Under the pieces are notes generated by a model, which was given only the letters and a program-made list of their open reading frames with translations, was not told where the DNA came from and searched no databases. Shown here piece after piece: positions 46,304 to 57,733 of a stretch of 64,000 nucleotides of DNA (its first letter is position 1; each line of letters starts with the position of its first letter). Both the position numbers and the translations under genes were made by a program. The DNA is taken from the NCBI GenBank assembly GCA_963971305.1, contig OZ020307.1:17249501-17313500 (forward strand), given 5' to 3'. The stretch comes from Arcuatula senhousia (Eukaryota > Mollusca > Bivalvia > Mytilida > Mytilidae).

Positions 46304-46690
46304 TTAAGGGAGTACGAGCCTCAGAAATTGAAGATTTTCGGGATTCTCGGCTTTTATCCATTCAAATGCATTAAAAATTTTCCCACATGTTTTTCTAATA
46401 TTTGTTCATTACTAATTAGAGAAGGTCCTAATAAACTCCTTTTGAAATTTTCTACCAATTCTAATTATAATTTCTATGTTAAAACAGAAAAAGAATTTTC
46501 AATGTATTTCCTATGAAAAACCCAGAGAAGAATTTTTCTCGCCATATTTTTCGGTGCTTATATCTTAAAAACGGCTCCATGGTTTTGAAAACTTTGTTCA
46601 TAAAGTCTAGCTATTTTGAGCTTTTCTTTCCAAATTTTCTATTTTATATAACTTTTAATTACAAAAAATCTCAGGCTCGTACTCCCTTAA
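46304..46690. mobile_element. 379-bp MITE with TTAA target duplication
   Basis: The ends GGGAGTACGAGCCTCAGA (46308) and TCTCAGGCTCGTACTCCC (ending 46686) are inverted with one mismatch. TTAA flanks both sides (46304-46307 and 46687-46690), as in piggyBac-type elements. No coding frame. Confidence 0.82.
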
Positions 46691-46754
46691 AGTGAAAGTA
46701 GAAAATTTTTTTTTTAGTTCAAACTTCTGTGGTGTACAAAAGTTTTTGGCACTT

Positions 46755-47545
46755 TTTGTCTCGCCTGTGACGAATAGTCGTGAAAGGCAAGACATAGGTA
46801 TTACTTTCCGGCGGCCATGGCGTCGGCGTTGTAAACTTTTTTGTAAGACTTTTGTGGACAATAAATTGCTTGAAAAGTATAATAGCTAGGCATCTGATAT
46901 TTGGTATACAGACAGTTCAGGTTATGGTCTACGCAACTGTCACCATGCCATGTGACCCTGACCCCATTTTCACGCTCCAGTGACTCTGTGAACTTAGGTC
47001 TTTTTTCAGGCCAAAATCATTTTTGTAAGACTTTTGTGGACGATGATTTGCCTGAAAAGTATAATAGATAGGCATCTGATATTAGGTATACAGCCAGTTG
47101 AGGTTATGGTCTACGCAATTGTCACCATGCCTTGTGACCCTGGCCCCATTTTCGTGCTTTAGTGACTCTGTGAACTTACATCTTTTTCAGGCCAAAAACT
47201 TTTTTGTAAGACTTTTGTGGACGAAGAATTGCTAGAAAAGTATAATAACTTAGCATCTGATATTTGGTATACAGACAGTTGAGGTTATGGTCTACGCAAC
47301 TGTCACCATGCCTTGTGACCCTGGCCCCATTTTCACGCTCCAGTGACTCTTTGAACTTAGGTCTTTTTTTCAGGCAGAACATTTTTTGTAATACTTGTGT
47401 GGACAATGAATTGCTTGAAAAGTATAATAGCTAGGCATCTGATATTGGGTATACAGACACTTTTTGTGTTTATATCAAGAAATGAAAGCTCAGGTAGTTG
47501 ATTTTAGTGATAGTGCCGGCAGGCGAGACATACTTTTAGTGGCCA
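46755..47545 (+). repeat. Hairpin-headed repeat (TCTCGCC family), copy 2
   Basis: The head is TCTCGCCTGTGACGAATAGT with CGTGAAAGGCAAGAC. Four internal units of about 190 bp follow, marked by TTTGTAAGACTTTTGTGGAC. The tail is GGCAGGCGAGACATAC. A more divergent relative of 5500-6430. Confidence 0.72.
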
Positions 47546-47867
47546 CACTTGTTTTCATCTCCCCCTTCAAAATGTCTTTTGACACTTCTTTTATTGAAAA
47601 AATATAGCAAAAGTTGTATTGAATCATTTAAGCTATTTTAAAAAAAAAATCCAAAAATCTCAGGTTTACTATTGATCTATGGAAATAACAATACAAGACT
47701 ATGGTCAATAACTTTGAAAAGTTTGGTATTCAATTTAAATAGAGGTTATGCCCCTTTGATTAAACACATTTTAATTATTGGGGACTAGAAAATAGATAAC
47801 TGTGTGTCTATTTTATTCTTTTTGATGATAAAAAAAAAGTTTTGTTTTACCCCTTCAAACAAAGTTT

Positions 47868-47900
<33 letters not shown>

Positions 47901-48296
47901 CTGTTCCTCTGTCCACATAACTTGTAAGTGCTTCTCCTAAACCACTGGAGGGATTTTTGCTGAAACTTTATATGAAGGAAGTACATCATGAGTAGATGTG
48001 CATAAAGAATTTTTATTGCACTCAGACATCATTCAGGGGAGATAATTGGACTTAGACTTTCTAATATATTATTTGATGGAAGACCCCGTTGATGGATTTT
48101 GATGAAACTTTACATGACGGAAGTACATCATCTGTAGATGTGCATGAAGAATTTGTATTGCTCTCTGTTATCATCAAGGGGAGATAACTGGACTTATGAT
48201 TTTTTTTGCAGTTCAGAGTCCGATATGAAGTCCTTTTGTGAGCTAGCTCACAGTATTACTTGTTTTTGTTTAATATCATATGATTATCTGTTTCAG

Positions 48297-48419
48297 GTCC
48301 AACTGTATGAAGACTTTGCCAGGTCCAGGGCCAAACAAGGTCTGGATGATGTTGTTACATCATTTTCTGGTGAAGAAGACTCAAAGAAGTATAGTCCTAC
48401 CATAGGCCATGTGTTCCAG
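48297..48419 (+). CDS. BTAF1: BTAF1 copy 2 exon F
   Basis: Acceptor CTGTTTCAG, donor TTCCAG|GTATGG. Identical in protein to copy 1 except for His in GHVFQ. Confidence 0.92.
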
Positions 48420-48646
48420 GTATGGGCTTCACATAAAAAGTCTTTAAACAAGTTCTTTGTTTATGAAAGTGTCAGAAGCTGAGCAAAAATATGTTTCCTT
48501 AAGTCCATAAATCATTTTTTTGGGGGGGAGGGGGGGCGTACTAAATAAAAATATCGATTTAAATGAAATAACATAAACTGATTAGTATAATGCATTATTC
48601 AAGCACCTGTTTAGGTGACAACATATAAAATCTTGATCTTTTTTAG

Positions 48647-48795
48647 GCCCTGCAGTATCTGAAGAAAGTCTGCAATCATCCATCGCTAGTCCTGACACCT
48701 AGTCATCCAAAGTACAAAGATATTACAGCTCAACTCAAATCACAGAATTCCAATCTACATGATCTCCAACACACACCCAAACTGATGGCATTAAG
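48647..48795 (+). CDS. BTAF1: BTAF1 copy 2 exon G
   Basis: Acceptor TTTTTTAG, donor TTAAG|GTGAGA. Encodes the same 49-residue segment as copy 1, with synonymous changes only. Confidence 0.93.
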
Positions 48796-48830
48796 GTGAG
48801 AATAGAGATATTGTTATAATTATACTGAGC

Positions 48831-49688
48831 TACAATGAAAACGCAACACTAGTATTTACATAAATATTTTTTTGTATAGAAACATGAGAAACAACATTAC
48901 TAAAACAACTGGTATTTTCAAATCTTTGGAACAGTAGCAACAAATTGACGCAATCGTTTGAATTTAATGTTAATTCTTTTCTGTGCAACAGTTCACAAAG
49001 TTTTTACAGTCAAATCTGAATTTCCCAGTCAAAAGCGAATGTGACCACCATCTTCTGCAACGCATGCGCGACAACTTCGTGGCATTGATCGAATAAAACG
49101 ACGAATTGGTCCTTATGGAATATTGTTCCATTCCTCTTTTAGGGCAATTTCAAGCCGTTGAAGCGTGACTGACGGTTGTTGGCGTCTCTTTACAGCTTGT
49201 TTAAGTTGTCTTTTTAGACGTGATCTAACGTTTACTGAACCTGTCTGATAATGTTGTTTGGGGACAAGCGAGTAATTGTCTATTGTGCATAATTCATTCG
49301 ATGAGCAATTTCACGCCAAGATATCCCTCCTTGGATCATTGCCAACATCTTATGTCGCTGGTTGTCTGAAAACCTTCGCATTATCAAATTTGTGTCGAAA
49401 AGAACTTGAAAACTTAGGATGGGATTTTTGTAACCGTAAGTAAAGGTTAACAAACGGACTTTTATTGAAGCTTTTCATGCATGTCTGCATGTCGAAACAA
49501 AAATTTCTTGCCTTTGTACGGGGGTACTGTAGGAAAGAAAGTTTAAAAAATCACTGAACCATGAATGTATCGATTGGTTACTTATTGGAATAAAAAACAC
49601 ATCTATCTTTCCAAGTTTATGAAACTTTAGCATATACCAAAAATATTTCGAAAATTTAAGTGTTGCGTTTTTAATGTCACTCAGTATA
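48831..49688 (-). mobile_element. Tc1-type transposon remnant with TA target duplication, copy 2 only
   Basis: The ends TACTGAGCTACAATGAAAAC and GTGTTGCGTTTTTAATGTCA (then CTCAGTA) are imperfect inverted repeats of about 28 bp flanked by TA. On the minus strand, near 49265-49385, codons like RRFSDNQRHKMLAMIQGGIS and WREIAHRMNYAQ form a helix-turn-helix. Near 49030-49160, LKEEWNNIP and SMPRSCRACVAEDGG resemble a Tc1 transposase C-terminus. The DDE catalytic middle is missing, so it is an internally deleted copy. Confidence 0.82.
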
Positions 49689-50154
49689 TATTGCTGGATT
49701 TCACCAAAAATTGTGAATGTTGGGTGACAGGTGGGCGGGCGGAGAAATTATATTTGTAACAGTTTTTTTAGCAACTATTTATCACAGACTCATGATATTT
49801 GGTATGCAGCATCAGCATGGGGTCCCATACCCTGGGATTTAATTTCTGGTCTAATGATCACCTACTTGGCAATTTTTGACTTTGAAAAATTTTAGTCTGA
49901 TTTCATTTAAACATAGAAATTTAAGCATTTGTACAACTGTCACAGTCATCTTAACATTTAAAGTCAACATCCTAGCTGAAAAATGTTTGAGAAAACAACC
50001 AAACACTCCATTTTCTAATCAAACGGCTTAATTTAAAAAATTTTAGAATTCTAACTTATTTTTTTAGTATTGTAGAAATTTCATAATATATTTAAAGATA
50101 GGGTTATATTATCTTTCTGACCCCAAAGCATTTTCAAGCTAATTTTAAGTCGTT

Positions 50155-50765
50155 ATTATACCCCCTGTAAACAAAGTTTGGGGGGGTATATAGGAAACAC
50201 CCTGTCTGTCCCTCTGTCTGTCTGTACGTCTGTCTGTCCACATAACTTGTAAGCACTTCTCCTCCTAAACCACTTGCAGGATTTTGCTGAAACTTAACAT
50301 GAAGGAAGTACATCATAAATAAGAATTTTCATCGCACTCTGACATCATTCAGGGGAGATAATTGTACTTAGACATTTTAAATACATTATTCAATGGGAGA
50401 CCCCGTAAACGCAACTCCTCCTAAACCGCTCGCAGGATTTTGATGAAACTTTACATGAAGGAAGTACATCATATGTAGATGTGCATGAAGAATTTTCATC
50501 GCACTTTGACATCATTCAGAGGTGATAATTGGACTTATACTTTTTAAATACATTATTCAATGGGAGACCCGGTAAGTGCAACTCCTCCTAAACCGCTTGA
50601 TGGATTTTGATGAAACTTTACATGAAGGAAGTACATCATCTGTAGATGTGCATGAAGAATTTGTATTGCTTGGTTATCATTGAGGGGAGATAACTGTACT
50701 TGAGATTTGAGTCCAATATGAAGCGGGGGTATCCTTTTGTGAGCTCGCTCACAGTATTACTTGTC
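50155..50765 (+). repeat. Hairpin-headed repeat (TATACCCCC family)
   Basis: TATACCCCCTGTAAACAAAG and TTTGGGGGGGTATA form the head. (CTGT)n follows, then three units of about 160 bp with ACTCCTCCTAAACCGCT and GATGAAACTTTACATGAAGG. It closes near GAGCTCGCTCACAG. It ends immediately before exon H of copy 2. Confidence 0.78.
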
Positions 50766-50785
50766 TTATCCTTTATTCATCACAG

Positions 50786-50941
50786 GCAGTTACTGAATGA
50801 CTGTGGTATTGGTGTCTCCAGTTTTAGTGGAACCAGTGGACAGTCAGCTACTAGTGAAGGCCCTGTTGTCAGTCAACACAGAGTTCTTCTCTTCTGTCAA
50901 CTCAAAAGTATGCTGGAAATCGTAGAACATGATCTGCTCAA
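50786..50941 (+). CDS. BTAF1: BTAF1 copy 2 exon H (motif IV)
   Basis: Acceptor CATCACAG, donor CTCAA|GTAAGA. Same protein as copy 1; four synonymous differences. Confidence 0.93.
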
Positions 50942-51829
50942 GTAAGATATAGATATTGGTTTTAAAAAATTTATGCAACTTCAGAAGAAATCCTTATCAA
51001 ATTTCCAAACTGAACAGCAATGGGACTTTCGGATTTGTTCGGTTTGAACAGGTGTTCGGTTTTCTCAGGGTTCATTTTACAACTTGACAAAAGATAATAA
51101 AAATTGAGATAATGATAACAAATAAAAGAAAAGGATATCAAAGTAAACATGTTATTATTATCAGAAGTTACATCAAGACATATTTTGGAATTCAGTGTAG
51201 CTTTAAAGTTTTCTTACACTAATTTTATCAGAGCAAAGTGTAAAAATATCGGAAAATATCAATTTTTTTAGTATAATGATTTATCTTAGTTTATTTTTTT
51301 CAATAAGATTATTTTGTGAGTCCTTTCATTTTTCAACAAAATGAAAATATTATGTAATTAAATTAATTATTAAGCTAAGCTTTGGTTGCAATCAAACCTT
51401 TCAAAGATTTTAATAGTCTTCACGCTATAAATTTTGGTCCACAGGCCCGACAACTTATTATTGAAAAATTTTGTATAGAAAACATTGGCTTGTTGTTGTC
51501 ATTTCTACAGGCCCTCAAGCATTTTCACTAGCCTGTGGCCAATTTTGAAGACTGTTTTAAGACTGGTTCATTGACCCATTGAATTGTCTTTCATACTTCG
51601 ATGAAATGTCACTTATTTCATCATTTTCATGTGGCCGAAAATGGGTCATGACCTGCACTATTCGCACAACGAAAAAAATTCATCCAGGTAAATTCTCACA
51701 ACTTGAATTTCCATTTGGATATTAATGTGCAAATAAAAGATACACAAATATGCACGATAAAACAAAGCAAAAAAAAAAAAAAACCCGAAACAAATATTAA
51801 ACATTAAAATGACTAATTATAAGAATTAA

Positions 51830-51944
51830 ATGTTTGTATTTTGATGTTTCATAGGCATGTAAAACCGTTGACTGGTCGCATATTTCAAAATGTGCTATGG
51901 TAAACGGTTTTACACGACAATGAAACATCAAAATACAAACATTC
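51830..51944. mobile_element. Small palindromic MITE
   Basis: AATGTTTGTATTTTGATGTT...CAT (51830-51853) is a perfect inverted match to 51921-51944, enclosing about 67 bp. No coding. Absent from copy 1. Confidence 0.7.
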
Positions 51945-51954
51945 TATTCTTAAA

Positions 51955-52163
51955 TACTGTGGTTTCATTATTATTCGTGGGGTACCAATTTTCGTTGTTT
52001 TCGTGGGTAGCCTTCATCCACAAAATTTAATACCCAACGAAAGGAAATTTAACATTAATCTGTATGCTTAAGACATCAGAACCACGAAATTAAGAATCTA
52101 CAAACTGATCCTTTTTCAAAAAACCATGAAAATTGGTACCCATGAAAATAAATGAATCTGTCA
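51955..52163. mobile_element. MITE-like repeat with GGTACCAATTTTC inverted ends
   Basis: The left TTCGTGGGGTACCAATTTTC is matched inversely by the right GAAAATTGGTACCCATGAAA (52128-52147). This TTCATTATTATTCGTGGG-type repeat is, from general knowledge, common in molluscs; that is recollection, not a search result. Confidence 0.6.
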
Positions 52164-52556
52164 GTACCAGACTCTCAAAGCCATACACCAATGACATGAT
52201 AATTTGATTGTACAAAAGATTAATCCTTGATTGTCTCTGGTGAGCTCGGAATGGAATTTTATTTTCCAACATGATTAGTGTAACAAAGGGAATAAAAAGT
52301 GGTTCAGTATTCGGTTTGGATAGTATTTGGTTTTAACAGGTTGAAATACTATACTTTCTATTAAATATTCTATGGGACTTGGAAATTTGTTTGGTTTGAC
52401 TTGAAATTCTGTTTTGTCAGGGTTCGGTTTGGGCAGTTTTCACTGTAACATAAAGAAACATATTGTTAAGTTATTCTTTCACTGAATTTTTAATAGATCA
52501 AAATTTATTAGGAAAAAATATTTTTATTTTGGCTTTTGAAAACCGTTTTGTTGTTT

Positions 52557-53195
52557 TACAAAAAGTATGTTCATGTCCGGATGCACTTACAGAAGAATGT
52601 TTAAGATCCATACACAATTACTATCAAGTGTTACATCAACCATATTGATATGGTAGATGCACCTAGTGATGTTGTAATACAAAAAGTATGTTCATGTCCG
52701 GATCCACTTACAGAAGAATGTTTAAGGTCCATACACAATTACTATCAAGCGTTACATCAACCATATTGATATGGTAGATGCACCTAGTGATGCTAAGCAA
52801 ATCACATGCTTTGGATGCTGGCTGTGACCTATATTTTCCACATGAATGACCAGTTCCAGAAGAATGGTTAAAATCCATTCCCAATTACTGACAAGTGCCA
52901 CATCAACCATATTGGTATGGTAGGTATGCACCTTGTGTTGCTTAGTATTATGCATGCTTCCTGTGCTGGCTGTGACCTATTTTCCGCATGGATGACCACA
53001 TACAGAAGAATGGTTATAGTCCATTCCTGCTAACAGGCAAGTAACAAATCAACCAAATTGGTATGGGAGGTGCATATTGGGATGCTTAGCAAGATGCATG
53101 GTTCAGATGCTTGTTGTGATCTTCTTTGTCTGCATTGATGAGCACTTAAATTTTGAAATGTTCAAGTCAATTCCCGATTAGTGACAATTACAGGT
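52557..53195 (+). repeat. Tandem repeat of about 120-150 bp, five units
   Basis: Units start near 52557, 52678, 52830, 52978 and 53120, marked by ACAGAAGAATG and ACATCAACCATATTGATATG. The first two are almost identical and the rest diverge. Present only in copy 2. Confidence 0.75.
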
Positions 53196-53307
53196 AACAA
53201 TTTGAGCTTCGTATTCCATTGATTACCTATGTTTCACAAAGATTTTTTAAAAACATAAATATAGTTGTTTGATTTGATAGGGAAAGTGAAAATTTTCCAA
53301 AGTTGTA

Positions 53308-53428
53308 TTACTCTATTTTATTGACCGGGTTGGTCACGGGTCAATTATTTTGGGGTTCTTCGTTTAAATCTCGCCTAAAACACTGAGAAATTTAAGCTCC
53401 GCCCAACCTTGTGAATAAAATAGAGTAA
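53308..53428. mobile_element. 121-bp MITE
   Basis: The ends TTACTCTATTTTATT and AATAAAATAGAGTAA are perfect inverted repeats. The host site is uninterrupted at about 24108-24120 in copy 1. The target duplication looks like TAT or a 2-3-bp variant. Confidence 0.78.
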
Positions 53429-54267
53429 TATTTATTGTAAAGCAGAGAGTGCATAAACAGGTGTTTATAATGTGCTGAAGAATCATAGAATTGACTTTAT
53501 TACACCTTGATTCAAGTGAAGAAAATATGCTTTAATTCATTTCCTTTAAATTTTTTTATGGGAAATATTAGATGTAAGATTGTGCCTCCATCTGTCTTAA
53601 ACATTTGTAGTAATAAACTTGGTTCCCAGACTTATCTGACACCAAAGTATTTTGTTGTTGTTGAAACTTTCAGATAGTCTAAATTCTAAACTGATTTCCA
53701 GTCATGATTACATTACGATCTATGCCTTATTTCCTGTGACATCATATTTTAAGTTTTGCTTGCAATTGAAGACCCCTTATCAAGACTGTCTACTATCTGT
53801 TTCTTTGTTTTATGTCCAGAAATGGATCTTTCTGTGATATTCTAGGGATTTGTTTGAATCTTATGTATTGTATTTTTAGTCTTGGGCCAATGCAAGACGG
53901 CGAGCAGTGACCTCTGGTCATGTTGAAGACTGCTGGTTGTTTTCCATTGTGATTTTTTAAATTGCCGTTTCTTAAATGTTGGTTGTGTCGCGTACACTTA
54001 TTCCACATCTCTTTATCGTCTATGTGTTGGCTGTCCAGGATTTTGTAAACCTTTTTCACTATAATGGATACTTACACAGTGATATTGTACCAATTGAGAA
54101 TACATAACGAGATTTGATGCAAAATCTGTCTTTAAAAAAAAACATTTAAAAGCTAATGATCTCTTTTGATGTTGTCAGTGCTTTTGTCTTTATAATGACT
54201 AAGACTATCTGCTGCATGTGTAAGAACTTATTTTCAATATCTTATAATAATTCTGTATATTTTACAG

Positions 54268-54345
54268 AACTCACATGCCAAGTGTAACCTACCTCAGACT
54301 TGATGGAAGTGTACCTGCAAATAACAGGCATGACATCGTTAACAG
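54268..54345 (+). CDS. BTAF1: BTAF1 copy 2 exon I
   Basis: Acceptor TTTTACAG, donor AACAG|GTGAGT. Encodes THMPSVTYLRLDGSVPANNR then HDIVN plus the Arg codon split into the next exon. Intact. Confidence 0.92.
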
Positions 54346-55115
54346 GTGAGTACTAGTGTACCTGGGAATAACAGACATGACATCGTTAACAGGTGAGTAC
54401 TAGTGTACCTGCGAATAACAGACATGACATTAACAGGTGACTTTACCAGCAATAACAGACATGTCATTGTTAACTGATGAGTAATAATGTACCTGCCAAT
54501 ATCAGGCATGACATGGTTGAATGGTGAGTACTAGTGTAGCTGCCAATATCAGGCATGACATCGTTAACAGGTGAGTACTAGTGTAGCTGCCTATATCAGG
54601 CATGGCATTGTTGAATGGTCAGTACTAGTGTAGCTGCCAATATCAGGCATGACATCGTTAACAGGTGAGTACTAGTGTAGCTGCCAATATCAGGCATGAC
54701 ATGGTTGAATGGTGAGTACTAGTGTAGCTGCCAATATCAGGCATGACATCGTTAACAGGTTAGTACTAGTGTAGCTGCCTATATCAGGCATGACATTGTT
54801 TGATGGTGAGTAATAGTATAGCTGCCAATATCAGGCATGACATTGTTGAATGGTTAGTACTAGTGTACCTGCCAATATCAGGCATGACATCGTTAACAGG
54901 TGAGTACTAGTGTAGCTGCCAATATCAGGCATGACATTGTTAACAATTGAGTATTAGTGTACCTGGTATTATCAGGCATGACATTTTAAATAGGTGAGTA
55001 CTAGTGTACCTGGCAATGTCAGGCATGACATTGTAAAGATCAGATCAGACATGACAACTTTTACAGGTAAGTGTACCTTTCAGTATCAGACATTGCATTT
55101 GAACAGGTGAGAATT
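54300..55115 (+). repeat. Minisatellite built from the exon I end plus 5' splice site (copy 2)
   Basis: About 15-17 units of roughly 46 bp. Each carries a version of CAGGCATGACATCGTTAACA followed by GGTGAGTACTAGTGTACCTG. The first unit is the real exon-intron boundary. Alternate units end TTAACAGG or TTGAATGG, suggesting a two-unit higher-order period. Most units keep a donor-like GGTGAGT. Confidence 0.9.
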
Positions 55116-55857
55116 CCTTCAAATAACAGACATGTACCCATAAACAATGGAGTATGCTTGCCAATAATAGGCACATCTGATATCATTATAGTGCAACTCC
55201 TTCTAAACTGCATTCTTAACATGAACAAAGTACATCATATGAAGTTCCAAGACATTGCATTGTTCTTGGGTACCATTCAGGGTAGATAATATCCCTTTTG
55301 TATGCCTCATCTGTAAGAGTTGTGGGGGTATATAGTGTTCAGGTCTGGTTATCCATCCTTTGTTCTGTCTGTTTCAAATGTTTTGAGATTTGGCATTTTG
55401 TCTTATGGATATTCTTGGATTTTTTATTTTTTGGGGGGGGGGGGCAATATAGAGACAAACTAGATGCAGTAGACTTTTGTCAATGTTTGTTCAAAAATAA
55501 TAGCTGTTTGAATACTTTAAACTACAATGATTCATTAAGGTTTAAACATATTGATCATTATCAGCTTGACATGCACTGAAAAAAGTGGTGCCTTTTAAAG
55601 AAGTTTGCATACATTTAAATCACTTTTATTTCTTTTTGTCAGTAATATTATACCTGTATTACCTGGCTTTATACCTTATCAATATAAATATATTTGGGTT
55701 AGAATTTTAAATGAATTTGGTATTGGAGAAAAAACTTGCAAAGAAGTATTTAAATGCTAGGTGTTCATAAATATAATAATTGCATTATATGTATAATACT
55801 TCCATACCAAAATGGTTAGTGATGGGGTAGTATATTGCTTCAATGATGATATAATTG

Positions 55858-56104
55858 GAAAACAAGTGTGATAGTTGTAAATTTCTTTTCATAAGAAAGT
55901 ACATCTACATACAATGAGTGTTTATAGTTTTCAAGCTGAGAGGCTAAAAGGGGCACCTGTTGGAGCCTTTATTTCAATGATGACACTAAGGCGAATGCGA
56001 TTTATACAGTACAGTATACCAGTGCACAAATCTGCCATCCAAAATGCTAATGGGGCTGTCCAGTTGACCCGCTGCTTTATTTTTTGGTTAAGTCCACATT
56101 CCCT
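55858..56104. other. 247-bp tract identical to copy 1
   Basis: Matches 26125-26371 with no difference, within an intron whose flanks differ at several percent. The function is unknown. Confidence 0.7.
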
Positions 56105-57733
56105 ATAAGGTTTTATTTGTTTTGTTTTGTTTTTTGGGGGGTTTTGGGTGGGGGTCCTGGGGAAGTAGCAGGGTCCAAAGATGATCTTAGACGCAGCCAT
56201 GGATCTAGCTGTTGCCAGTTTGTGTAGTGGAATGCTCGTGCTGTGTAAAAATGATCGAATATAACCTGTCTGAGATATATAAAAAAAACTTTCATTTTAC
56301 AATGATGCATACACAACTCCACAATAATACATCTCCACAAATAAAAATGTGGGATGTTTAGGAATCATCCTGTCTGTCTATATTTCCTCATTTCTGGTAA
56401 GCACAACTCCTCTTAATAGGCTTAATGGAATTTGATGAAACTTTACATGAAAAAGATCTTTTTTGATTATTTGTAAGGGAGATAAATTATTAATTGGGCT
56501 CTAGTTTAGCTTGTCTGAGGACAAAAACTACTAGAACCTTATAATTACTGAATTTACTAAGCTCTCAAACCATTTTTTCCAGAAATTCAGTATATTACCA
56601 TTAAATGAAATAAAGAGATTGTACAATTGATACTACTGCATTGTATTTTTAATAATAACTTATTACTGACTATAAACACCAGTTATTGAAATAACTTTTC
56701 CAATGCAGTGTTCTAGAAATTTTTGATAGCATCCTGGCATTTTTAATTTTCCAGTTTTCTCAGAAATTTTTGATAGCATCCTCAGGTATTTTCAATTTTC
56801 TATATAGCATCTTTTGGTTTAAAATTATAACACCACATTCCCTATTGAATACATTAAAATAATTTCTGATAGCATCACATTTGAACTAGAAAATATAGCA
56901 TTACCAGGATGCTATTAGGGCGTGTGGAGAACACTGCATTATACTAAAAAATTGTGAAGATCAAGACATTTTTGAACTGACTTGTGATGTTGAATGTTGG
57001 GCAATAGGAAAAGGGCAACAAGCAGGAAGTCTTTACATAAATCTGCAGTCAGGACAAAGACAAAAATATTCAAATTAAGATGAGTAATTGTCTGACTCCT
57101 GGTGCTGTTCTTGTTCATGTTTATCAGTTTTGTCATTGCCCTTTCAGACTTTCAGACTTTTGACACTTGAGTGCCCCCGTTTGGCTTCTTCCTCTAAAAT
57201 AAAAGCCCCCCTCTGCCCCTTAAAGTAGTATTACATTAACTAATATTCTTATAAAATGCCATGTATACATTTATTTTCACATTTAAACAAATGTCAAAAT
57301 ATTCAAAGTCCATTGATTTCTTTTTCTAGAAATTCACAACATGATTTTGAGCAATATGTAATTGTCTATAAAAATTTACCAATAAACTGATACTCCATTG
57401 CTAAACAGAATAAGTTGTACTATTAATTAGGCATTAAACAGGCATGTCAACTTAAAAAAAAAACATGTTGATTTGCTTTTGTCAATAGAATGCCTTTAAT
57501 TACTTGGTTTAAAACTGGTTCATTCATTTGAAGTATTAATCATTAATAACAGAAAGTCATTTCTCCAATGTTTGCATATAATCTTTGTAGTCTTTAGAAT
57601 CCTGAAGATCATTTATTATGTTTTACAATCTTAAGTTTCATACAAAAAGTATTTAATAAGTACATTATATACAATTTTTACAGTTTCTCTGGGAACAATC
57701 TATCCTGTCTATTTAATTAAAGTACATTGTCCT
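56105..57733 (+). other. Intron I-J sequence of copy 2 with an old Penelope 3' tail
   Basis: 57110-57195 holds the degenerate tail GTCATTGCCCTTTCAGACTT, as at 28660-28765. A 70-bp local duplication (TTTTCTCAGAAATTTTTGAT-type, 56705-56800) is present. No gene is seen. Confidence 0.5.

Noticed and set aside
54300..55115. CRISPR-like array of direct repeats
   Set aside because: Units are contiguous 46-bp minisatellite repeats derived from an exon boundary, without unique spacers, in a eukaryotic intron.
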